Source of the DNA: Gymnopilus junonius
Lineage: Eukaryota; Basidiomycota; Agaricomycetes; Agaricales; Galerinaceae
Direction of reading: 5' to 3'
NCBI GenBank assembly: GCA_015501075.1
Contig: JADNYJ010000666.1
Location: forward strand, 1 to 16,482
DNA length: 16,482 bases
The notes beneath the pieces were generated by a model, which was not told the DNA's origin, made no database searches, and saw only the letters and a program-made list of their open reading frames with translations. How positions within the stretch are numbered: the first letter of the stretch is position 1; each line of letters begins with the position of its first letter. The translations under genes were made by a program, and so were the position numbers. Of the stretch, positions 8,861 through 16,155 are shown in pieces.

Positions 8861-9172
8861 CCTCCCAGAATGAAATCTGTTGATCAGATAAAATCTACTA
8901 AGTCTGCAAAGAAACATGTTCTCGCTGAAATTATAGAGGTTGGGAAGAAGCGTATGGAGGACGGAAAATTGACGTTCGAAGACATCAAGCCCATAAATGC
9001 TATTGGTGCTATTTGTGATGCTGTTGAGAAGCTTGCCACCATTGAGCAGCTACAGAGGCATGGTGATAAAGTAAAGAAGGATTTCAGAGAAATCTTTGAG
9101 CCTATCCCGCACATTGATGACTTACCAATGGACTACCTTGCACATATCAAACTTAAAGATGCTGAAGCCTGA

Positions 9173-10072
9173 ATCACAAATAGGACTTACACCTGCCCTA
9201 GGAAATATAGGGAGGATTTTCAGACCTTGATTGGTCAACACTTGGATGCGGGTCGTATCTGTTTGTCCTCTTCCTCTCATGCCTCTCCGTGTTTTATTAT
9301 ACCAAAGGCTGACCTGAAGGTTCTCCCTCGATGGGTAAATGACTACCATCAGTTGAATGCTAACACAGTGATTGATAACCATCCTCTGCTGCATGTGGAC
9401 GACATGTTAAATGACTGTGCGAAAGGTAAAATCTGGTTGACAATTGACATGATGAACTCCTTCTTCCAGACTCACATGCACCCTGATGACGTCCATCTCA
9501 CAGCAGTCAACACTCCTTTTGGCCTCTACGAGTGGTTGGTTATGCCCATGGGCTTGCGAAATGCCCCTGTGATCCACCAGTGGTGTGTTACAGCTGCTCT
9601 CCACCATTTGATTGGGAAAACCTGCCATATCTATCTCGATGACATTGTGATCTGGTCTGATGATCCTGTCCAACATGAAAAGGATGTCCGAGCAGTCATG
9701 ACCACCCTCCACAATGCTCATTTGTATGTTAATGAGAAGAAAACCAGGCTATTTCAAACCGAGATCAATTTCCTGGGCCACAAGATATCTGCTAAGGGTA
9801 TTGAAGCTGACAACAAGAAGGTGAAAACAATTCTGGATTGGCCCCATCCTGAAAGTGCTACACAAGTTTGTTCCTTTATTGGTCTTGTGCAGTACCTTTC
9901 TGCTTTCCTGCCTGGACTTGCAGTACACACAGGTGCCCTTTCAGATTTAATCACTAAAGATGCTGACCGTGTTTTTCCCCCTTGGACTGAGGCTCATCAA
10001 CTCACCTTCAATGGTATTAAATCACTGGTCATTGGGAGGGATTGCCTGATGACAATCGACTTGTCATTGCTG
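9173..10072 (+). pseudogene. Reverse transcriptase domain of the chromovirus
   Basis: RNA-dependent DNA polymerase region. It follows the TGA at 9170-9172 in the same frame, so Gag-protease and RT were one reading frame. Seen in order: ITNRTYTCPRKYRE, PCFIIPKAD, LPRWVNDYHQLNANT, motif A LTIDMMNSFFQ (catalytic Asp codon 9446-9448), NTPFGLYEWLVMPMGLRNAP, and motif C YLDD at 9632-9643, then FLGHKISAKGIEAD and the connection with AFLPGLAVHTG. Catalytic aspartates are intact. Several sites where this family usually has Arg show His, Trp, Cys or Gln, as expected from CpG loss. Confidence 0.93.
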
Positions 10073-10795
10073 CCTGATTACAAGATTTATGTCACTACAG
10101 AGGCCAGTGATAAAGGAAGCAGTGCAGTGCTGTCCTTTGGAAAAACTTGGGAGTCCATGTGGCCTGTGGCTTTTGAGTCGAAGACATTCAAAGGTGCCAA
10201 GCTGAACTACCCTGTCCATGAGAAAGAAATGCTTGCCATCATCAGGGCTCTTGCGAAATGGTGCATGGATCTTCTTGGAGTGCCCTTTGTGGTGTACACT
10301 GACCACAAGACTCTGGAGAACTTTGACATACAATGAGATCTATCATGGAGACAGGCTCATTGGATGGAATTTATGAGCCAGTATGATGCTAAGATCATAT
10401 ATGTCAAAGGAGAGGGTAATACTGTCACTGATGCACTCTCCCGCCTTCCTGGTAACAAGCTTTCTTCGAGCACAGAGGCCAAGTTATCTGCTAAGCACCC
10501 TTATAACTTTTGTCCTTTGGTGGGCACTGATGATCTTGTATGTTCCATTCTGTGTGTTGCCGATTCACCTGCTTGGGACATTGCATGCTCCCTATCTGAG
10601 CTGCAGGAAACCGAAGATTTGCATGTGCTGGATGAGGTATATGCAACTTTCTCAATTATGGCTGACAAAATGCTTCTAGATCAGATTAAAATGGGGTATG
10701 CAGATGATAAGTGGGTGCAGGAGACCTTGGTATGGGCTAAAAGCAGGATGACTGGCATCAAATGTGTCAATGGTCTGTGGTACATCAGTGACTGA
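10073..10795 (+). pseudogene. RNase H domain and linker of the chromovirus
   Basis: This domain degrades RNA in the RNA:DNA hybrid. The first catalytic strand reads IYVTTEASDKGSSAVLSFG, with Glu (10100-10102) where Asp is usual. The Glu in NYPVHEKEMLAIIRAL and the Asp in VVYTDHKTLENFD follow. A TGA at 10334-10336 breaks it, after which the same frame resumes with WMEFMSQYDAKIIYVKGEGN and TDALSRLP, the standard end of the domain. A linker continues to a further TGA at 10793-10795. Confidence 0.88.
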
Positions 10796-11920
10796 CTTGT
10801 CATTCCGCATGCAGGTGATATTCGCGAGATGCTTTTCAGACTCGCCCATGATGTCCTGGGTCACTTCGGGTTTGACAAGACTTATGCCTCTCTGAGGTGT
10901 TCTTACTACTGGCTGAACATGCATAAGGACCTGGAAACCACATACATTCCTGGATGCCCAGATTGTCAATGAAACAAGTCTTCCACATTGAAGCCAACTG
11001 GTCCTTTGCATCCTCTGCCTATCCCTGATCAACAAGGGGACTCTGTCGCCATTGACTTCATTGGCCCGCTTCCTCTCGATGAGGGTTTTGATGAAATTTT
11101 GACATTCACTGACCATTTAGGTTCTGACATCTGAGTCCTCCCATGCAAATCGACAATAACAGCAGATGAACTGGCACTGGTGTTCTTTAACAACTGGTAT
11201 TGTGAAAATGGTTTGCCATTGGAGATAATCTCAGACCGCAATAAGCTTTTCGTTTCACATTTTGGAAATCATTGCATGAACTGACTGGTACTAAAATTAA
11301 GATGTCTACTAGCTACCACCCTGAGATGGATGGTGCAAGTGAACACACGAACAAGACAGTGAATCAAATGCTATGCTACCATATCAAACAGAATCAGAAG
11401 GGTTGGGTTAAGGCTTTGCCTTTGGTGCATTTCAATATCATGAACACAGTCAACAAATCTACCAGTTTCTCACCTTTCCACCTTCGCATGGGCTGCAGTG
11501 CTCATGTCATACCCCCTTTACTGCCAAAAGACCCGGGTGAAGTGCCCCCTGAAGCAACACAAGCTTGGGATTTGGTGAAGAGCTTGGAAGCGATTACTTG
11601 GAGGCTCAGGACAATCTCCTGCGTGCTAAGATTTCACAGTCTGCTCAAGCTAATAAGTCCCATACACTGAATTTTCCTTTTAGCATTGGGAACCATGTTT
11701 GCCTTTCAACAATAAACCACTGCAATGAGTACAAAGCTTCTGGTGAAAACATGTTGCCAAGTTTATGCCCTGTTTCATGGACCATACACATTATCGATGG
11801 ATGAAGAACACTCAACCATAACCTTGGATCTCCCCAATTGCCAAACATTTTCCTACATTCCACACCTCTGTCATTACCCCTACATCGAAAATGACCCTTC
11901 CCTTTCCCTAATCGAGATTT
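10796..11920 (+). pseudogene. Integrase domain of the chromovirus
   Basis: The integrase inserts the cDNA. The zinc-binding N-terminus is present: HDVLGH (His codons 10847 and 10862) and CPDC (10955-10966), followed by a TGA at 10970-10972. The catalytic core has Asp 11054-11056 (VAIDFIGPLP), Asp 11234-11236 (ISDRNKLF) and Glu 11341-11343 (DGASEHTNKTVNQ). Allowing for one base lost in a T run near 11260, the last two are 35 residues apart, the D-x35-E signature. A second TGA is at 11132-11134. Downstream (NTVNKSTSFSPFHLRMG, then LEAQDNLLRAK, FHGPYTLSMDEEHST) the frame shifts near 11590 and again twice around 11750-11775. Confidence 0.9.
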
Positions 11921-11925
11921 GACAA

Positions 11926-12120
11926 ATGCCACCTATTATTACTGAGATGGGTCTATGGAGTACTTTATTCATGACATCATCAATGAACATTGGTGGAAGG
12001 GCTACGTACCTTGTTCATTGGATGGGATATGGGCCTGGAGAAGACCATTGGTTACCTGGTTCTGAACTCAAAAATACTGAAGCATTGGATATCTGGTTGG
12101 CCAAGAAGAAAATGGCATAG
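11926..12120 (+). pseudogene. C-terminal chromodomain of the chromovirus
   Basis: After another TGA and frame shifts near 11950 and 12005, the text reads MEYFIHDIINEHWWKGY, then YLVHWMGYGPGEDHWLPGSE, then LKNTEALDIWLAK, ending at TAG. The Y-L-V-x-W, GYGPxEDxWLP pattern is a chromodomain, a methyl-histone reader that in chromoviruses steers integration toward heterochromatin. Its presence fits insertion into this repeat-rich, apparently methylated region. Confidence 0.88.
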
Positions 12121-12274
12121 GATTTTTTTTAGATTACCCTTCTCCTTCTTTTGTGGCCAGCCGGTAGCTTTTCCCACCGGGTTTTTGATGCACCTGCACT
12201 GCGCATTGTATGTATTTTCACTTGTCTTTTCCCTTTTCCTCTCTTTTTGCTTTTTGGGGTATTTTCATGCTTGT

Positions 12275-12287
12275 GGGGAGGAGGGGG
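12275..12287 (+). promoter_or_regulatory. Polypurine tract
   Basis: GGGGAGGAGGGGG lies directly against the TG of the 3' LTR. This is the expected primer site for plus-strand DNA synthesis. The preceding 12121-12274 is pyrimidine-rich 3' untranslated sequence. Confidence 0.92.
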
Positions 12288-12502
12288 TGTAATCCTGGTC
12301 ACCTGATTATGCATTGTGGACACCTATTTACTAACACATTCCATACTCACTATATAAGGATCCTCATGGATCCTCATCTCTCTCTTGAATCCCCCATTAC
12401 CTATCTTTGTCTTACTATTCATTTCTCTCCAAAATCACAAACTGGTCATATTCTTTTCTGTGTGAACTTAGTGTTGTCCAACATTGGTACGTTGGGCTTC
12501 CA
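12288..12502 (+). repeat. 3' LTR
   Basis: This is 215 bp long, identical to the 5' LTR except at three bases, all at inferred CpG sites. It retains a single CpG (ACGTT) that reads ACATT in the 5' copy. Its TATATAA is at 12351-12357. Confidence 0.95.
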
Positions 12503-12507
12503 TCAGC
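12503..12507. repeat. Target-site duplication TCAGC, right
   Basis: Exact copy of 6560-6564, immediately outside the 3' LTR. Confidence 0.92.
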
Positions 12508-13080
12508 TTGTATTAGCCCTTTGTGCACTCAGCCATTTATCTTTTACTCAGAGCTCACTTGTTAAGTTCTGGAAGATCTAAACAAAGGGAAGGACAGAGC
12601 AAGCAGAGGAGATCCACATCAGAGCTACGTCAGAGTACATCGGTGTCAGAGTTGGTCTTAGCATAAACATATGTAGACATAGGGTTGAGACTTCAGCTTC
12701 AATGTATGTGTTGCACTCTGTTGTCTGGATGTTGTCTCAAATTTTGGAGTTGGATTGGAATGAGAGAGCAGAGTAGAGAGCATGGATTGATTAATGAACA
12801 ATATACAAACTAAGGTACCTAATAATAGTTCTAAGGTTTTTATACTACAGAGGAAACTAAGCAGAGACCGTACATGTACTAGTGAGCAGGCAGACATGTA
12901 AGTTATTCTGTGCTACTCAGAGTTCTCTAGCTATGTGTAATCTAAGTGTCTACATGTTCTGGGACTTGTAGTATTTCGAGGGGATCATAAGGTCAGAGTT
13001 CATACAGTCAGAGATCAGAGTTGGTCGGAGGTGCATATATAACATCACTAGTCATTGGCTCAAGCTTCTCTTTTCTTTTC
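12508..13080. other. Right part of the split target sequence, TCAGAG-rich
   Basis: No gene is seen. The hexamer TCAGAG occurs eight times on the plus strand (12548, 12619, 12630, 12646, 12917, 12993, 13008, 13015), with a longer shared form TCAGAGTTGGTC at 12646 and 13015. The sequence CCACATCAGAGC near 12614-12623 resembles the initiator-Met tRNA primer site that follows many LTRs. Taken with the TATA-like sequence at 6494, this may be the remains of an older LTR element, but the ends are not established. Confidence 0.4.
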
Positions 13081-13088
13081 ACTGTACC
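13081..13088. repeat. 8-bp target-site duplication ACTGTACC, left
   Basis: ACTGTACC directly precedes the hAT-type element and is repeated exactly at 14151-14158. Eight bases is the hallmark length for hAT transposases. Confidence 0.88.
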
Positions 13089-14150
13089 TAGGGAAAAGCA
13101 CGGGTCAGGCATACCCAGATGGGTCACAGGTACGGGTACTCATGGGTATGGGTCCGGGTAGCGCCCAGTAGACCCATGACCTGGAGGTACCCGAGATATT
13201 ATACAGGCGAAGTCAGCCGGCCGCATAATTCTGAACCGCTGATCAGCCTGATTCAGCCATCTTTGATGATGCGTCTCCCTCTCAGTGCTCACCACCACCA
13301 CTCTCCTTCCTCCTTCCTCTTCTCCTCCCCTCTCTCACCCTCAGGACTGCGCCTGTGTGCCCCTCCCCTCATCTGAGGGATGTGGGCACACTTTTCTTGG
13401 CTGGATGATGCTGGACACGCAGGGGGGACCCATGTAGTGGGAGGCCCAACCAGGTGTGTAGCAGACGGGCTCGCGAACGACTCGCGAGCTCGTTCTGCTC
13501 TTTTTCTCCTTCTTTTTTTCCATGCTAACTACTGCCTATGACCTCACAGGCGCGCTGCCTCTGCATCCCTCGCTTGCAATCGTGAGACGGAGGTTTTCCG
13601 CCTGGACGACACTTACAACACACTGCCTCCCTTGCAGCAAATGCAAGATGGGACGGTTTTACGTGCTTGTGCATGGTCCCACAGCACCATCACGACATCT
13701 GTCGTCGCCGCCACCCACTGCCCGTCTGGTTTATTCAGACGTGGCAATTTCGTTTCATTCATCCCAGGTGAGGTAAGAATGAGCTCACAACCGTGGGCTC
13801 GTTCTTTTCTTTACTGACGATATACGTGCTATGTTCCACAGTTCCATCTCTACCACAGCACGCTGCTGCTGCCATTGCTTCCCACCTGCCGCTGTTGCTC
13901 CCCTTCCCTCGTTTTCGACATTCGACGCTGACACGATGCACCTACCCCCCTTATCTAACCCTCGCAACATGCAGAAGGATGCCATTTGGCATCTGCGCTG
14001 CCACCGTGAGGCATACAATATGCCTCGAAGAAATACCCGTCACCCATGTACCCATGGCGTGGTGACCCGTGGGTGTACGGGTATGGGTCGTGACGGGTAC
14101 GGGTACGGGTTAGCGTCTGGGTACCCACGGGTTACCCGTGCTCATCCCTA
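13089..14150. mobile_element. Non-autonomous hAT-type DNA transposon, 1062 bp
   Basis: Terminal inverted repeats are TAGGGAAAAGCACGGGT at the left and, in reverse complement, TAGGGATGAGCACGGGT at the right (15 of 17 identical), matching the hAT end pattern YARNG. The exact 8-bp duplication ACTGTACC flanks it. Both ends carry many short subterminal motifs of the GGGTA/TACCC and ACGGGT type (13100-13200 and 14035-14140), as hAT elements use for transposase binding. Internal open frames are at most about 100 codons, overlap on both strands and show no transposase, so movement would need a transposase from elsewhere. It is richer in G+C and in CpG than its surroundings. A CG-rich hairpin (GCTCGCG/CGCGAGC) sits at 13469-13489. 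Confidence 0.85.
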
Positions 14151-14306
14151 ACTGTACCCAATTGCTTAATTATATTTATCAAGTGGTTTGCTTAAGTAAT
14201 TGGGTTTTTTGACCCAATTACTTAATTGTTCTCATCATTGAGCTTGCTTAAGTAATCATGTCTGAAAACCCAATTATATAAGCATAGCAGTTGATGGCTA
14301 AGTAAT
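14151..14306. repeat. 156-bp dispersed repeat, copy 2
   Basis: This copy matches 6226-6381. Its first eight bases are also the right-hand target duplication of the hAT-type element. It contains a strong hairpin: TTAAGTAATTGGGT (14192-14205) and ACCCAATTACTTAA (14212-14225), 14-bp perfect arms with a 6-nt loop. A further palindromic unit, AAGTAATCAGGGTT with CTGATTAC, follows at 14299-14335. Confidence 0.88.
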
Positions 14307-14738
14307 CAGGGTTTTGGAACTGATTACATAAACAAATCAACTAGGTCATGTAAATGTAGCATGAGCATCTGGGAGGTGCAGGGAATACTTCCATCCCATT
14401 CCATACACTGCCTATTTTGGAAAGGTCACCCACAATATAAGGAAATTCTTTCATCAATCTTGATATTCAGGTTATATGAAAGACAAAACTTGCTTCTGGT
14501 AACCTCATTCCATAGGTGTGTCTCAATGTAATAAACTAGAAGGTTACTTGCTTTTAACAACCTACTGATATGTGGTTATCAAAGAAATTGATGTGGTTCT
14601 CAAGCACTCTGGTGAAGTCCCCTAACTCCATTATGTGGTTATTAAGTGCAAATTTTTTGAACTCCCAAGTCAAATTCTCTTAGTGAATCACTGCTGTTTA
14701 TTTCTCAAAATCTTTGATGACTCAAGCTCTCTGATGCA
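14307..14738. other. Non-coding stretch with short degenerate repeats
   Basis: No gene is seen. From about 14590 there are loosely repeated phrases such as GATGTGGTTCTCAAGC, ACTCAAGCTCTCTGATG and, beyond the next element at 16160, TTGAGCTCTCTGATG. The next element therefore inserted into, or next to, such a repeat. Confidence 0.45.
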
Positions 14739-14875
14739 ATTCTCAGTAGTGTTTGAAGGTCTAGTTAGGTCTGGTTTTTGGGGTCCCAGGGTTGCTAACT
14801 GAGACCAAGACTGGTTAGGCTTTCTTCCCAGACCCAAAATAACCTAACCAGACTGAAAATAACTGCAAAAAACTG

Positions 14876-14887
14876 TTAACCACAGTT
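14876..14887. repeat. 12-bp target-site duplication, left
   Basis: TTAACCACAGTT is repeated exactly at 15700-15711. Length and exactness fit target-primed retroposition (SINE/LINE) rather than an LTR or a hAT element. Confidence 0.85.
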
Positions 14888-15699
14888 GGAATTGGAATTG
14901 TGTTTTATTTATATCATAGGCTTGTTTTACATGACATTGTTTATCGCCTATGTAGTGTGACACGGTATGACTCAGTTAATACTCTAAGTGTCCATTTTTA
15001 TCTACTTTTGTCATTACATCCCGTGGTTTTTATCTAATCATGGCTTGCGATCCAATATCGCTATCGCTAGGGTTAGGAATGGTCACCCTTGCTACTCCCG
15101 GAGTTAAGCTATATATAGCATCCTACATCATTCTACGCAACACCCCGTCATGCAGGTAATCGTTGTCGGCAGCGTGATCCTCGGCAGCCGGTTGCCGTTG
15201 AATCCTGAGCAGTTTAGTCCTCGCAGACTTGTCCTTTCGGGTCGGCTTTAGCCGTCTTTGATGTCGGAATGTCAAACTTCCACCTTGTGGTCCAGTTGGT
15301 CTTGCAGACAGGGGACTGGTTTACCAGCCTCGGCAATTACCAGGTCATTTGACCCCATCCCTATCCTTCCAGCTCCCCACGTGCTTCTCGGCAATACCAG
15401 CTTTTCACTGGCAAGGAGAGTAACATCACCATAATTTCATCAACAAGGTCAGCAAGCATGGGTACATCATTATCGGCTGCTGTGGCTCTATTTGGTCCGA
15501 CCGCACCTAAGTATACCGACAGCATTCTTAAAGCCTTCCCAAACACAAGCTATTTTACCACGGTGTCACCCGGGGGCGTGTGAAATGTCACATGGTGTCT
15601 AAAGTGTTTTAACCATGTAACCGGCAGGGTTCGAACTTGTGTCCTACTGACTAACCTAGGGTTATTCCGCGATGGTGCCACCTGAGCCACCGCGGCCCT
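14888..15699 (-). mobile_element. SINE-like retroposon with tRNA-derived head, 812 bp
   Basis: Read on the minus strand, the 5' end (15699 leftward) begins AGGGCCGCGGTGGCTCAGG. It contains a tRNA-type A box, TGGCTCAGGTGG (15689-15678), and about 41 nt later a B box, GTTCGAACCCT (15636-15626), so RNA polymerase III transcription is expected. The body of roughly 700 bp is unknown to me. The 3' end (14888) finishes in A/T-rich sequence with a short repeat AATTCC-AATTCC. Exact 12-bp duplications flank it. At over 800 bp it is long for a SINE, so a composite is possible. It carries about three dozen CpGs by eye, whereas its host element has none. A TATATATA sequence near 15112 could be an extra promoter. 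Confidence 0.65.
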
Positions 15700-15711
15700 T
15701 TAACCACAGTT
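15700..15711. repeat. 12-bp target-site duplication, right
   Basis: Exact copy of TTAACCACAGTT (14876-14887), next to the tRNA-like 5' end of the insertion. Confidence 0.85.
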
Positions 15712-16155
15712 ACTAACAGGTTAAGACTGAAATATTAAAAACTGGTCATAACAAGCTATAACCATTGGTAATTGCATATTTGTCACTCAGGATAACTTGT
15801 TGTAGTTTTTGTAAGCTTCAAAATGACCTCAATAACATTAAATTTGGTTAAGAAATGGCTGAGTTATGAATTTTTAACTGGTAATCTACTCTTTTGGCTG
15901 ATATTTCACAGTTTTTAGTATAACTTGATGAGTTTTTGGCCTAAAAATATGATATTGGGGTTGTTTTGATGGGTAGAATTAGGGCTGCACATTAACTGGT
16001 CTTAATCAATCACTTACCAGTCTCATAACTGCAAAAAGACCTGTTAGTTGAAGTTCAAACTAGGCTAACCACTAATCATGGTCCAGTTATTTGCAGTTAG
16101 GGCCAGGTTAGGTCTTGGTTAATTTTCAGTTAACTAAGCTAACCCTCAAACACTA

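Larger units (their letters stand above)
6565..12502 (+). mobile_element. Ty3/gypsy chromovirus LTR retrotransposon, complete ends, dead coding region
   Basis: This 5938-bp element has two 215-bp LTRs starting TG and ending CA, a 5-bp TCAGC duplication outside them, a purine tract before the 3' LTR, and one Gag-Pol reading order: Gag, zinc knuckle, protease, RT, RNase H, integrase, chromodomain. RT before integrase makes it Ty3/gypsy, and the C-terminal chromodomain makes it a chromovirus. The LTRs differ at only three positions, so insertion was fairly recent, yet the coding region has at least six in-frame TGA stops and about eight frame shifts. I could not identify a primer-binding site after 6779. 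It can move only, if at all, with proteins supplied by relatives. Confidence 0.95.
14747..16155. mobile_element. CpG-free inverted-repeat element carrying a nested insertion
   Basis: The left end TAGTGTTTGAAGGTCTAG matches the reverse complement of the right end, TAGTGTTTGAGGGTTAGC, at 13 of the first 15 bases. Subterminal GGTTAGG/CCTAACC motifs and ACTGCAAAAA occur toward both ends. Candidate 8-bp flanks ATTCTCAG and ATTCTTGA agree only at five bases. Without the nested insertion it would be about 585 bp, non-coding, hAT-like in end sequence. I find no CpG in either half (14747-14887, 15712-16155), a sign of long methylation-driven decay. Start and end are fairly supported; superfamily is tentative. 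Confidence 0.55.

Noticed and set aside
1..11134. TGA as a recoded codon (for example Trp or selenocysteine) since almost every in-frame stop is TGA
   Set aside because: Positions correspond to expected arginines, and normal TGG Trp codons and TAA/TAG ends occur beside them. The wider pattern of Arg to His, Cys, Trp and Gln fits CpG decay.
13831..14151. Open frame of 106 codons in the hAT-type element
   Set aside because: It runs into the terminal inverted repeat, is low in complexity at its end, and overlaps other open frames in a GC-rich stretch; no transposase motif.
14192..14225. Hairpin as a transcription terminator
   Set aside because: It belongs to a repeated palindromic family in a gene-free eukaryotic region, so a bacterial-type terminator makes no sense here.
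15070..15080. Telomere-like AGGGTTAGG
   Set aside because: Only about one and a half units; there is no tandem array.
15618..15699. Functional tRNA gene on the minus strand
   Set aside because: A and B boxes are present, but the T-arm does not pair well and the sequence runs on into a long body flanked by 12-bp duplications, which fits a retroposon head.
15977..16000. Another hAT end, TAGGGCTGCAC
   Set aside because: It resembles hAT termini, but no inverted partner or 8-bp duplication was found within the window.
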